The notes under the pieces: generated by a model
Told to the model about the DNA's origin: nothing
Database searches by the model: none
The model's input: only the letters and a program-made list of their open reading frames with translations
Program-made: the position numbers and the translations under genes
Part shown: positions 10,261-22,711 of the stretch, one piece after another
Layout of the letters: each line of letters starts with the position of its first letter
How positions within the stretch are numbered: the first letter of the stretch is position 1
Assembly (NCBI GenBank): GCA_045837725.1
Contig: JBEWZL010000238.1
Coordinates: forward strand, 62,001-126,000
Length of the DNA stretch: 64,000 bases
DNA from: Vermamoeba vermiformis
Taxonomy: Eukaryota > Tubulinea > Echinamoebida
Direction of reading: 5' to 3'

Positions 10261-11732
10261 ATGCGACGCTCATCCTCTGGCGAAAAGAAAAACAAGAGGA
10301 AATCCAAAACCGCCCCTTCATTAGAGCTTGGTAGTCTGCGCGAACAATTATCAGAGGGCTCGCTACTCACAGTGGGCTCTAGTGGCAGTATACATAATAA
10401 TAATAATAATACTCAACCGAAAAAATCCCCCAAAGACTCCAATGAAGACAAATCTCCTAAGCCAAGCGATCCACTCGCGCATCATTCTAGCAAAAAATCT
10501 AATGAGGGTACGTACTATCTCATGCCATCCTACAGCACGATTACAGTGCCTCCCAATGCCTGACACTGAATCCAGTCCCTGCAGACTCGAAGAAGAAGCT
10601 GCAGCAGTACAGCGAGGAGTTGAAGACGGAACTCAGCGCGGAGCTCCTCCGACTGCGCGACACGTGTCTGCAGCACGTGCACCAACAACAAGCACTGCTC
10701 GACGAGGCACGGGAAGAGCTGGCACGTGATCGAGCCCTGGTAGAGCTGCAGCAGCGCGCCATCCAAGCACATTCGGGCCCCCGCGTGACGTTGAATGTCG
10801 GGGGCGTGGTGCACGTGACTTCGCGCAGCACTCTGACGCGCTACCCGCACTCGATGTTTGCAGCCATGTTCTCGGGCAGATTCAACAACGATCACGTGGA
10901 TGCGTGCGAGCCACTCACCCCCGACACGCACGCCACTCCGGGCACCACGACCCCGACCCCGACCACACCCGCGTACTTCATCGATCGGGACGGCGCGCTG
11001 TTCAGTCACGTGCTCAACTATCTCCGCACGGGCACGCTGCACGTGACAGTAGCGTGTGAGTGGGAGAGTGACGAGCGCGGAGGTCACACCCCGCACTCTG
11101 TTCCCGCCCCCGAACTGCTCACCCCCGAACTGCGCGCTCATTTGCAGCTAGTCAGCGCAGTGCTGGACGAAGCGGAATATTACAACTTGACTGATCTCGC
11201 GCACATCTGCCGCACAGACCTCGCACGACACCGTCAACGACTGAAGTGGACCAATCAGAACACACCGCGCTCACGTGCCGACAGTGCGTACGAGTCGGCG
11301 AGTGAGAGCTGCATGTACACGCGCAAAGAGGTGCACCAGATGCTCGTCAGTCACCAGCACGTGCTCATCACGCACCAGGGCCCCTCCGAGCACAAGCCAC
11401 TGCTCAATTTGGCAGGTGTCAATCTGTCATACATTGACCTCTCGCGACTCGACTTGTCCTACGTAGACTTCTCGCGCGCCAATCTTGAAGGTGCAAATCT
11501 GGAGAGCTGCATCCTGTTGGGCACCGTGTTCGCGCAGTGCAATCTGCAGCGCGCCAATCTGCAGCAGTGTTCGTTCGGACACGCGCGCACCGAGCATCAG
11601 AGTGCCACCTTTGTCGATGCCAATCTCAGAGGAGCGAACTTCTCGCGCTTCTTGGGCGTCATCTATCGCAACAACATGGAGGGCGCTAACCTCGCGGACA
11701 CTATTGGACTGGACGAGAAGTGGCTCGCGTAA
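10261..11732 (+). CDS. BTB/T1 (KCTD9-like) protein with pentapeptide repeats
   Basis: Two exons (10261-10507 and 10585-11732) give 464 residues. Residues 1-80 are basic and Ser/Lys-rich, then there is a coiled coil (KKLQQYSEELKTELSAELLR). A BTB/T1 domain starts at PRVTLNVGGVVHVTSRSTL and runs through YFIDRDGALFSHVLNYLRTG to ELVSAVLDEAEYYNL, the KCTD pattern. It is interrupted by an unusual Thr/Pro-rich loop (THATPGTTTPTPTTP). The C-terminus is a pentapeptide-repeat domain with A(N/D)LxG steps (SRANLEGANLESCILLGT, DANLRGANFSRF, MEGANLADTIGLDEKWLA). KCTD9 in animals has the same order and works as a cullin-3 adaptor; that role is inferred here. I prefer ATG 10261 as the first in-frame ATG. Confidence 0.85.
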
Positions 11733-11943
11733 AGGTGCTGCATCTGCATCGTGTGCGGATGTACGTGACCTGGTTTTGTAGCTGAGCTGTTTTCTGCGAT
11801 CAATCCAATGCATACTTGTAATTATTTGTGGATAGTAAATGTAATTCAATGCGAGGAAGCATTCCAACGACCGCTCAACCAGGGCAGATCCCACGTTTAA
11901 ACAGAAAAATTGGTTGCGTGATGCTAGTTGTTATTTATCAACA

Positions 11944-13257
11944 ATGTCAACACCCACACAAGACACACCGCTTTCAGGAGGACAGGTTCCTCAAGCCGAC
12001 GATCCTTTAAGCTGCCGCATGTACGAGCAAAAGTATCCAAATGTCGACGATCTGGTCATGGTCAAAGTGAAGCAAATTGCCGAAATGGGTGCTTATGTAT
12101 CACTCTTGGAATATAACAATATTGAAGGCATGATTTTATTGAGTGAATTGTCACGCAGACGTATTAGATCGATCAACAAGCTGATTCGTGTTGGTCGCAA
12201 TGAAGTTGTTGTCGTATTGAGAGTCGATAAAGATAAAGGTAATAATACTACTATTAAATATTTATAATTCGATTATTGCGAATTATTAATTTTTTGAATT
12301 TTTTATTTTGTTTTTCTCACTTTTCATCTGTTCTTCAATTCACTCAGCACGATGTACCGACAATTACTAATGCATAATATAGGATATATTGATTTGTCTA
12401 AGCGTCGAGTGTCCCCTGAAGATATTAAGAAGTGCGACGAAAAATACAACAAATCCAAAACTGTAAGCACTCCCTGACGAAGCTCGATTAACAACAGCTG
12501 CCTGTCAAATACAACGATTCTAATACGACTACTATAGGTGCACAGCATTATGAAGCACGTTGCTGAAACACAACACCGCAAGCTGGACGATCTGTACAAA
12601 ATGTTTGGCTGGCCCCTCTACAAGAAATTCGGCCACGCCTTTGACGCCTTCAAGATTGCCATTCAGTACGCGTCTCATATAGACACAGATGCATTGTATA
12701 GTCGTAGCACTAACACCTGACTGCAGAGAGCCAGAGAAAGTGTTTGAGGGCATTGAGATCGAACCCGCACTCAAAGAGTCCTTGCTGCTCAATATTAAGC
12801 GCCGCATGACCCCTAAAGGTACCACCATACTAGTGTACATTGCATATACTCGCGCGCTGAACTAACTGGCCTTGCCCCAGCGGTGAAGATCAGAGCAGAT
12901 GTGGAAGTGACGTGCTACTCGTACGAGGGCATTGACTCGATTAAAGACGCACTGCGCGCAGGACAGGCAGTGGGCACTGAAGACGAGCCCATCAGCATCA
13001 AGTTGGTAGCCCCGCCCTTGTACGTCATGTACGTCACGTGCTTGGACAAGGACGAAGGTGTGAAGCTGTTGGAGAAGTCGATCGAGGTGATGAAAGAGAA
13101 GATCACGGCACTGCACGGCGATATTGTGGTCAAAGTGGCACCGCGCTCTGTGACTGATCGCGACGACAAGGAGCTCGCAGACATGATGAAGGAGATTGAG
13201 CTGCAGAACTCTGAAGTGCCGGGTGACGATGACGTCAGCGACAGCGATGAGGAATAA
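11944..13257 (+). CDS. EIF2S1: Eukaryotic translation initiation factor 2, alpha subunit
   Basis: The start is at 11944; five exons are readable (first 11944-12238, last 12883-13257 region). The N-terminal S1/OB domain holds the invariant stretch [16 protein letters not shown] followed by [19 protein letters not shown], including the Ser of LLSELS that GCN2/PERK-type kinases phosphorylate. The helical domain ([31 protein letters not shown]) and the C-terminal alpha/beta domain ([20 protein letters not shown]) follow, then an acidic tail. The product is the regulatory subunit of the eIF2 ternary complex that delivers initiator tRNA. IRE1 elsewhere in this window belongs to a parallel stress branch, but the two genes are not adjacent. 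Length and motifs are normal for the family. Confidence 0.97.
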
Positions 13258-13836
13258 GCGCCTCAGTGCTGCGAGGGGGTGAGGGAGAGCTGAGTGGCGG
13301 GGGGACGGGCGTGGTGTCAGTGTGTGTGTGTAGCACCACTGCTGCTAAAAATAGCGGCGCTGGGCTGTGCAACACTCTGACCACTGTTTTGAACTTCGGA
13401 AAATAAAAAAGAATACGCGCAAATAGACCCCTTATTGCTAAGGACTAATAACACCCACAAAGAAGCTCAAAGAGGTGATTGCAGTGCAGTTGACCAAAGT
13501 TTGACCGCCGTTCATGAAACAAAACGAGTTTTTGCTCGTAAACTCACTTTTTTGTTGCTGCGTTATTTTTATTGCTTAGCACGCAAAAACAACCACACTC
13601 AACACTAAGGTAAGTTACAAACATTTTTTGCCTACGGTCTGCTAACTCTCCTTTTGTCTCTTCATCCTTGAAAATCCACGCGTTAGCAAAATTTTCAAAA
13701 TATCTTTCTTGTTTTCTGCTCTTATTGATAATATACCTATACCTTTACGTAATAAAAGTGCTTAAATAAATAACCGGCAACAGTAGCACCTTCTAGCATT
13801 CAGATAATTGTCTAATTATTTTTTATTAATTTGCAG
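13258..13836 (+). promoter_or_regulatory. eIF2-alpha 3' region and VDAC promoter with 5'-UTR intron
   Basis: No coding sequence is visible here. The stretch after 13257 is G-rich, then has an AATAAA-like signal (13402-13408), consistent with the eIF2-alpha 3' end. A probable 5'-UTR intron of VDAC runs from GTAAGT at 13610 (after ACACTAAG) to TTGCAG at 13836, ending directly on the ATG. One CTAAAAATAG word lies at 13345-13354. Confidence 0.6.
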
Positions 13837-15076
13837 ATGTCGAAGAAGGCCACTTCATTCAAGGATTTGGGCAAGAGCACCAAGGGTAAGTAGTACTATA
13901 TTTAGCGCAGTTATGGAGTATTAACGCCTGATTTTAGACCTCCTCGAGAAGGGTTTCCCTGTGGATACCTTCGAAGTTGAAAGCGAGAGCACTGCTGACA
14001 ACGGCGCTGTAAGTACAATTCATTATGGACAAGTGCAGTATTGAAGAGGGTTGTGTTAATAGCAAGCTGATAATTCAATTTGTATTTGTTTTTTTTTTGT
14101 CATCTTCGATCGACCCAGTACTCACTGTACCTCTTCGTTATCAACAGAAGCTCAAGGTCACCGCTTCACGCAACGTCAAGGGTGAAGTTTCTGCCGGACT
14201 TGAGGGTCCCACTTACACTTGGAAGGACTTTGGTCTCACATTCAAGTTCATCGGCAAGACCGAGAACAAGGGCACCTTCTCCTGTATGTACTGATACTCT
14301 AGCGCTATTCGATCTATTATACGCGATTTGATTTGAGACAGAAATCTTTCTCAGTTTGAACTGTCGCTTCAATTCAATTTAAAATTTAATCGAAAAAGAT
14401 TTTCTGGATGCAGCTCCATAACGCGCAATACTAACCGTCGCTATCAACAGTGGAGTCCTCTGTTGAAGACAAGGGTGTTGAGGGTTTGAAGGCCACTTTG
14501 ACCGCCGAACAAAAGGGCGAAGATCGCACCGTCAAGGCCGCCGTTGACTACAAGCACCCCTCAGCTGCCGTCAACACCGTGCTCACCTACCCGCTCTCTG
14601 CTGCTGGCAAGCCCACGTTCCAAGGCAGCGCTGTTGCCAAGTACGACCGCTTCTCCGCTGGTGCTGATGCCGTGGTGGATTTGAGCGAGACCAAGGTGAC
14701 CAAGCAGAACTACAAGCTCGCCTTTGAGTACAGCAGCAAGTTCAACGCCATGGCCTACTACAACATTGACAAGGCCAATGTCTACGGTCTTGCCCTCTTC
14801 AGCCGCGTGCGCGACAATGTTGACCTCGGCGTGGATGTGTCTCAAAAGCTCGCCAAGGACGAAGTGCCCACCTTCAAGTTCGCGACGCAATATCAACTCG
14901 ACAAGAGCACCACACTCAAGGCCAAGTTCCAGTCCACTGATTCACGCCTCGCCTTTGCCCTCAAGCAAAAGTTGAGCGATGCCGTCACTGCCACCATCGC
15001 CACGGACCTCGATGCCTCTAACTTGAGCTCTGGATCTGGTCACAAGTTCGGTTTGAACCTCACCATCAACCCCTAA
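13837..15076 (+). CDS. VDAC: Voltage-dependent anion channel (mitochondrial porin)
   Basis: Four coding exons encode about 290 residues, the normal porin length. The N-terminus MSKKATSFKDLGKSTKDLLEK matches the amphipathic VDAC helix. The next segment VDTFEVESESTADNGAKLKV is followed by alternating beta strands (AGLEGPTYTWKDFGLTFKF, KLAFEYSSKFNAMAYYNI, LGVDVSQKLAKDEVPTFKF). It ends LSSGSGHKFGLNLTINP, close to the usual KFGLGFELxx C-terminal strand. The barrel sits in the outer mitochondrial membrane and passes ATP, ADP and metabolites. Codon use is strongly biased (AAG, CTC, GTC, GCC), as for an abundant protein. No CACGTG occurs in the exons, unlike neighbouring genes. Confidence 0.95.
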
Positions 15077-15277
15077 GTACCTCGTGCTGTATCAATGGTG
15101 AACGCTGTTACAAAATCAGATCGCGACTTGTTTTTTTTAAATTAAATAATTGTTTTTCGCTTATATACATATAAAATGTTGTTATTATTGTACAAGTGCG
15201 CTGTTGATCGTCTTGCTTGCCCGGAGCTTGTTCAGCTCAGTTAATATCGCACAACAACAACACTAAGAACAACAGCA

Positions 15278-16578
15278 ATGAAGCGCATCACTCTCCTCGT
15301 AGCAGCAATCGCACTCATATTAGGGGCATATAGTTATCTGTATCCCACCACTGCGAAGGCAATTGCCATGCGCCTGGCGTTTGACGGATTGGTGCTCAAA
15401 GAGAAGTACTTCCCGACTGCTGGCTTGGAGGGTAATATATTGCTATATTATCTACATATCTAAGCGGTATTATGGGCGATATTTGTATTAACGACCGTTA
15501 ACAGATCTGAGCGCTGAAGCACGAGCCTTTGCCGTAGTATTATCGCGAGGGCAAAACAACGATGTGAACGGCACGTGAGTCACTCAATGCACTGTTAATA
15601 TTAGGCTGCAGCAAAATATTCATATGTTCACAGACGCGAGGGCAGCAAAGCCGCAGCCAAAGCACTGCCACCCCTGCAACAAGTGCACGTGACTCCTTTC
15701 CTAATCGGGAAGGTGCCTGTCACGTGGTTCACACCCCCACAACAGCACTCCAATCTGACCGTGCTTTACTTCCACGGTGTAAGTTACTGTTTGTCCGTTC
15801 ACTGAACGACTCTCGCTGACACGTGTCACTAGGGTGGCATGGTGACGGGGTCAGTGGCAGGCGAGGGCTATTGTGCCTCGTATCTCGCACTGCACCTCGG
15901 AGCACGCGTGCTGTCTGTGGACTACCGCTTGGTGCCCGAACACACGCTGCACGAGGCCCTGGACGACGCACTCACCGCGTACCAGTACCTGTTGCGCATT
16001 GAACGCGTGCAGCCACAGCAGGTGGTGATGTACGGCTGTTCGGCGGGGGGATTCATGACACTAGCCACCGCACTGCAACTCAAACGCGCTGCACTGCCAC
16101 AACCTGCTGGCATTGTGCCACTCGCTGTGTGTACGTACTAGTACTGCGCATCACTGTCTCTCACTCACTCTGTGCAGCACATGGCTTTGAACACCTCGCT
16201 GACTGCACACCGCGCAATGCATGGGCCTCGCGTCAGTACACACAGCTCGCACTGTACGCCATGCTGCCACCCTCGCGCATTGACTGGTTTGACAGCGTCA
16301 TTGCACGCAATCCGAGCAACGCTGACACCTTGCGCACACTGTACAGTGATCTGAGTGGCCTCGCACCCATATTGATGCAAGTTGCAGAGTATGATCCGCT
16401 GCGCGATGGTGTTGTGCAGCTGAGTCATGCATTGAAGGCTGCTGGCAACACAGTGGAGTTCAGCATTCTGCCACGCATGTTTCACTGCATTTCAACACTC
16501 GCTGATATGACACCTGAGGGAAAGCAAGCTGTTGCTGGACACATGGCTTGGATCAAGCGTGTGACAAACTCAACTTAA
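15278..16578 (+). CDS. Membrane-anchored alpha/beta-hydrolase, AADAC/HSL-type esterase
   Basis: Six exons encode about 350 residues. The N-terminus MKRITLLVAAIALILGAYSY is a signal anchor, as in arylacetamide deacetylase, placing the enzyme on the ER membrane. The oxyanion-hole motif HGGG is present as YFHG/GGMVTGS across an intron at 15781-15833. The nucleophile elbow reads YGCSAGGF, with Cys where the family normally has Asp (GDSAGG). The acid is in AEYDPLRDGV and the catalytic His in RMFHCIS. The intron at 15781-15833 contains both a TTCACTGAA word (15798-15806) and a TGACACGTGTCA palindrome (15817-15828). The likely activity is hydrolysis of lipophilic esters; the precise substrate cannot be told. 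Confidence 0.88.
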
Positions 16579-16624
16579 AAAATGTATAAATAATAATTTG
16601 GTAATTTTGTGCTTTGATAGCTCT

Positions 16625-16806
16625 CGGAATTCCTGGTTGTTGTAGGTTGACATGGTTCGGTTGTTGTTTGTCCAGGTGAATCCCCCACATTCCACTCTAA
16701 TGCTTCTGCAGTTCAAACCATTCTGTTTCAAGTTGAGTGCTTCAATGGAAATCACGGAAAGTTGCAGGGAACCGGGCAGATGACTCTCCTGGCCTTTGCA
16801 CGAGTG
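16625..16806 (-). pseudogene. Exon-like fragment, C2-domain-like, left of foldback
   Basis: An open minus-strand stretch reads CKGQESHLPGSLQLSVISI and then EALNLKQNGLNCRSIRVECG, followed by Asn-rich sequence. The pattern of a beta strand, then EALNL and a VECGG strand resembles the first half of a C2-type beta-sandwich, but this is only an impression. A splice-acceptor-like CAG precedes it (minus strand). It has no start codon. Together with the fragment at 18407-18560 it may belong to one minus-strand gene split by the foldback element, but the splice phases I read do not agree. Confidence 0.3.
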
Positions 16807-16819
16807 CTGAACTAGTTAA

Positions 16820-18405
16820 TGTATGAAGATTTTAATAAGATTTCCATATGCCATGTATATGATTAAGCCTTAGAAAAAGGTTTGCCATGAACAAAGTTAC
16901 AACATAAAATAGTATGATGCAACAATTTTTGGATAGTTAGGCGACAATGAATTGAAGCCAAAGTTCAGTGGTGCATAAAAACGTAAGTTGTGTTGCTGAT
17001 GGATGGGTTCATACTTAATGCAGAAGACATCTCGTCCGCCAAAAATTTTTTGTCCATCAGTGGACATTGTGTCCGTCCGGGGTCGCTGTGTCCGCTGATG
17101 TTAGTAATTGACCAACTTGTACCAAACTCGGCCATTAGCATCAGTGGACCCAAGAAAGACTACTATTGGCATCAGGAGGCTTTGGGCTAAACGCCAGAGG
17201 CTGAAAATGGCAATGTTCTGCAAAGAACTTAAGTACTAGAACTTTGTTCTATTGGCTGCAATACCATTGAAACGTTGGAAACACCTAGATCTATCACTAT
17301 CTAACAAGAATATTAAAGTAATCATCAAAGATATTGTAGTGGCAGCAATTTGTAAATTTTCTGCATTAAGTATGAACCCACCCGCCAGAACATGTTTGGT
17401 ACAACACAACTATACGTATTTTATGCACCACTGAACTTTAGCTACAATTCATTGTCACCTAACTGTCCAAAAATTTTTGCATCATCTAAACTTTTTTATG
17501 TTGTAACTTTGTCCAGCATGGTGGCAAACCTTTTTATATGGAAGGGTTGCTTAACCACATACATGGCATATAGAAATCTTATTTAAAACTTCGTTCTATA
17601 TAATGTATGGTCAGCGGACGTGCGGTCCGGCAGACGTCCAATTTTTGGCGGACAGGATGTCCACCGGCAGACGTCCCGTCCGGCAAAAATTGGACGTCCG
17701 CCGCGGACCGCGCGTCCGCCGACCATACATCATATAGTATGAAGATTTTAACAAGATTTCTATATGCCATATATATGATTAAGCATATCCCTTCATTATA
17801 ACAAGGTTTGCCACCATACTGGACAAAGTTACAACTTAAAAAAGTATAGATGATTGAAAAAAAAATTCATAGCTAGGTGACAATGTATTGTAGCCAAAGT
17901 TCAGGGTTGCATAAAATACGTATAATTGTGTTGTACCAAACATGTGCTGGTGGGTGGGTTCATACTTAATGCTGAAAATTTACAATTTGCTGCCACTACA
18001 ATATCTTTGATGATTACTAATATTTTCTTGTTAGATAGTGATAGGTCTAGGTGTTTCCAAAGTTTCAATGGTATTGCAGCCAATAGAACAAAGTTCTAGT
18101 ACTTAAGTTCTTTGCAGAACATTGCCATTTTCAGCCTCTGGCGTTTAGCCCAAAGCCTCCTGACGCCAGTAGTAGTGTTTCTTGGGTCCACTGATGCTAA
18201 TGGCCGAGTTTGGTATAAGTTAGTCAATTACCAACATCAGCGGACGCAGCGATCCCGGACGGACGCAATGTCCACGGACGGACGAAAAATTTTTGGCGGA
18301 CGGGACGTCCGCCACCTATAAGTTGGTCAGTGGATTTGCAGCGACCCCGGACGGACGCAATGTCCACGGACAAAAAATTTTTGGTGGACAGGACGTCCAC
18401 CTTTT
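16820..18405. mobile_element. Foldback DNA element: ~1.27-kb palindrome plus flanking partial copies
   Basis: A near-perfect inverted repeat runs from about 17033 to 18303 with its centre near 17668, giving arms of about 635 bp. The ends and the centre share the word TTTTTGGCGGAC(A/G)GGACGTCC. A direct copy of an inner arm section lies just outside on the left (16825-17027 matches 17742-17970), and a second copy of the terminal motif lies on the right (18320-18405). No transposase frame is present, so it is non-autonomous. Arms differ at a few per cent of positions, suggesting modest age. I could not define a target-site duplication with confidence. It lies 240 bp downstream of the esterase gene, between the two exon-like fragments. 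Confidence 0.8.
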
Positions 18406-18406
18406 G

Positions 18407-18560
18407 TTGTAATTGTGGCAGATATATCGCTGCAACTCTTCTGGAAATGCAATGCGTTGCCAGAAGGTTTGCGGCCCTGAGCAGGTCTTGCCGTTAACAC
18501 ACTTGGTTGTATGGGAGCCACCACAGTCGATATCTGTCTCGTCTTGGTTCTTCCACGGTC
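18407..18560 (-). pseudogene. Cys-rich exon-like fragment right of foldback
   Basis: On the minus strand one frame reads DETDIDCGGSHTTKCVNGKT, then CSGPQTFWQRIAFPEELQR. The start matches the recurrent extracellular Cys-rich pattern DGxETDVDCGGxxCxxCxxGxxC known from bacterial and protist surface proteins. A GT donor-like AAAAG/GTGGAC lies exactly where the foldback begins. No complete gene can be assembled: upstream in-frame stops appear by about 18567 and the phase does not match the fragment at 16625-16806. It is probably a remnant, or exons of a gene I cannot resolve. Confidence 0.3.
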
Positions 18561-19165
18561 AATGCATGAGGGAGTTGCTGCGCATAACAAATTAGATAAT
18601 CATCCCTTAGTTTGGCCAATTTGGTGGTTCTTTGTAGAACTCTTTTTACCACAGAATTCTGAGATCCAGCTTCATTGCCTTTCTGCACAAGTTTCCTTAA
18701 ATTATTTGGTTGTCACAAACGTTGGTGCTGATTTCATTTCTACTGGGCCCAAAAGAGACTAGCGCCTTTGATTGATTATTACAAAGATGTGGATGCTGCT
18801 GAGGTACGCAATATAAGAAATTTATTGGGGTGTCATTGGTTGTCTGTGAAGCAGTTTCTTCACCTTTCTATTAGTAAGAAGTTCATGCTGGAGATGTCTG
18901 CCCAGAAAAACACTGGTCCTAATCAGCGGCCTCCTCTCCATAGTTGGACTCCCACAGGAAAAGGATTTCTTACAAACCGTAATCAACCAAATTTGCGTTG
19001 CCAATAATTATTGGTTATCGCTACATTCAAGACCCCCTGCACTCACTAGTTAAACAATCGACATTCGCCGTTCACTGAATGGAAATCCGATCCGCGTGTT
19101 TTAATGATTGTAAGTTTCTCAGAAGTCTATATACATTATTATTGTTGTTATCACTAGCACGGTGC
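18561..19165. other. Region without an identifiable gene
   Basis: Short frames exist on both strands (18768-19007 plus, 18822-19004 minus, 18494-18688 minus) but none shows a known domain or plausible splicing. One TTCACTGAA word lies at 19071-19079. The right end includes the 3' side of the mL53-like gene. Confidence 0.4.
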
Positions 19166-19835
19166 TCACTTCTTCTTCTTCTTGGCCGCAGCACCGCCCT
19201 TGTCCTTCTTCTTGTCGTCGTCCTCAGTGCCAAAGTCGTAGCGGCGCGCAGTGAGTTCGAGTTCAGTTTCCAGATCTAACTTCTCGCGGTGCAGCTTGAG
19301 CTCTTCTAATATGTCCATCGTTGTCACCACTGTCGGATCGTATGCCTTCTTCTCGCCGTTGACGAAAGTGAGGTGTATCTCGGCCTTGTCCATGCGCTGC
19401 GGCACTTTGGTCTCGTGCACCCAACACTTCTCGTTGTGACGGCGCTGCGCCAGTGCGGTGCCCATGAAATCACTGCAGATGTGCGCGTATCAGTGGTCGT
19501 TCCGTTGCAATCGAGCGAATTTATTATTTACAGAGCATTGTGACCGCGCGTTGTGAATTCAACGGCATTAATGCGCAACAATTAAATTAAAAAATTAAAA
19601 TAAAATCAATAATTAATTATGTAAATTAAAAGCACGTTCTAACATCAATTAATGCTCATTATATATCGCATATAATATTATGAACACGCAGCACGTACCG
19701 AATGGTGCTCATGCCTTTGCTCCACTCGCTGAATTTGACTTCGACCTCTTTGACATATTTGAGCGAGGGCTGGAAGTGTCTGCGCCAATCACGTCGTTGC
19801 CAGGCCTCGACGTTCGGTATCTTCAGCTTGGCCAT
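19166..19835 (-). CDS. Mitochondrial large-subunit ribosomal protein mL53-like
   Basis: Two exons (19699-19835 and 19166-19472) encode 147 residues. The segment LKYVKEVEVKFSEWSKGMST then IRDFMGTALAQRRHNEKCWV, a strand EIHLTFVNGEKKAYDPTVVT and the helix TMDILEELKLH reproduce the order of human MRPL53 (VKQVRVQFCPFEKNVESTR ... VDVLFGDGHRL ... TALEMLTAF), a thioredoxin-like mitoribosomal protein. The C-terminus is extended by an acidic stretch and a poly-Lys tail (DDDKKKDK ... KKKKK). The N-terminus (MAKLKIPNVEAWQRRDWRRH) is basic and could act as a presequence. The assignment rests on pattern and order, not on a strong signature, so another small mitoribosomal protein of the same fold remains possible. 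Confidence 0.6.
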
Positions 19836-19974
19836 GGCTGTATAGTAGTGTTATGTACTGCTCTGTGGCGTGGGTTAAAAAATGAATTTTTGTTCCGATC
19901 AGATCAGCTTTAATTTCTGTCGAAACAACCACAACTGATTGCACTGCGAGTCCATTGATTGATTGAGTGGTAAT

Positions 19975-21503
<1,529 letters not shown>

Positions 21504-21602
21504 GGAGCACTTCCTTATTTGTACAGTTTTGTTTCCATCGCACTCCCATAAATAGACTTGTTCAATCACGTGACTGTTATTTTCACTGAACGGCTAGATA
21601 TT

Positions 21603-22611
21603 TTATTTGCCCTGGTCGAGAGCACGCAATGCCGTGGAGCTAATTTTAGAATCGTACTGCGCGAGCTCTTTGGGTGGTGGCAACATGCCCAGCACGTAAC
21701 TGACCAATGGCTGCAGACCTTTGGATTGCCTAATTTGGTTAATGCCGTCCAGGGCCCCAGCGGTCTCTTGCGTGGCCACGAGACAGCCAGCATTGGGCTC
21801 AGTGGCTGAGGGACCAGCGGGCTCTGTCAACTCAGCGATGAGCAGCGCTATATTTGGCTTCACGTGCTTCATGAACTGCGTCACGTGACGCGATCGTTCA
21901 GTGAATGGTTGAATCAAGTCGCGGTGCTTTTTGTTCTTCAACAGCGCGTCACCTGTCAAACGTGTCATATTAGATATACCCAATTAGTCACTCTCATTGC
22001 AGTCACGCGATTGACACGTACCTGTGAGTCCCACAATGACACGTGTCACTGCGAGGATCAGACCAGCTGTCAACAGCACTTTGTGACCCACGTGCAGTCT
22101 GTCGAATGTTCCGCCGAGACAAATTTCACTGAATGCGTGCACGTGATAAGGACTGGTGGCTGTCACTGCGGGGCCTGGACCACGTGTCAAAAGTGTCAAT
22201 TCTTGAACGGGGCCGTCAGTTGCGTGCTGGTCAGTATCTCCCGCGAGATTGAAGGTCACTTGCACTCCCTGAGGTCGTTCACTGAACGGCAGCAGCACGG
22301 TGACGTCCAAGCGCCACTGCTCGTTCATGAACGCAGTGTAGGCACGTGTCACGTGATGCATGACGAGCTATTTTTAGACCGTGAGCGCGGTACTTGTAAC
22401 AACAAGACTAGCACTTGGTAGTGGTGCTATGCCATGCGCAGGTACGTACATCAGCGAGCAGGGAGTTGAAGGCGTGTTTGAAGTGAAGGTGCACGTAACA
22501 CTCGCGCCGCACCACGCTGCAGATCTGCTGGGCTATTTCTTGCAGCGCTTGGTCTGAATAATCCTCAATATTATTGATATGCAAGTATCCACTGTCGTAC
22601 TGCTTGTCCAT
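21603..22611 (-). CDS. Phosphopantetheine adenylyltransferase (eukaryotic CoaD-type, stand-alone)
   Basis: Three exons (22450-22611, 22022-22367, 21603-21952) encode 285 residues. After an N-terminal region of ~120 residues comes LGGTFDRLHVGHKVLLTAGL, the T/HxGH nucleotidyltransferase motif, followed by RVIVGLTGDALLKNK, IQPFTERSRHV, a segment matching LVVSEET in COASY (CLVATQET), and a C-terminal SSTALR resembling the ISSSxxR motif. The enzyme makes dephospho-CoA in CoA synthesis. No dephospho-CoA kinase domain follows, so unlike animal COASY it is a single-function enzyme. Every exon and intron here carries CACGTG, TGACA-type or TTCASTGAA words (e.g. 22037-22048, 22125-22133, 22278-22286). 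Confidence 0.87.
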
Positions 22612-22711
22612 ATGTTCGGGCAGTGTTGTGGTCGTGTGTGGCTAGTGAATTAGAATAGTAGCCGCTAATTCAATTTCAACGCGATAAATAGTGACCACAA
22701 CGAGCCACTGG

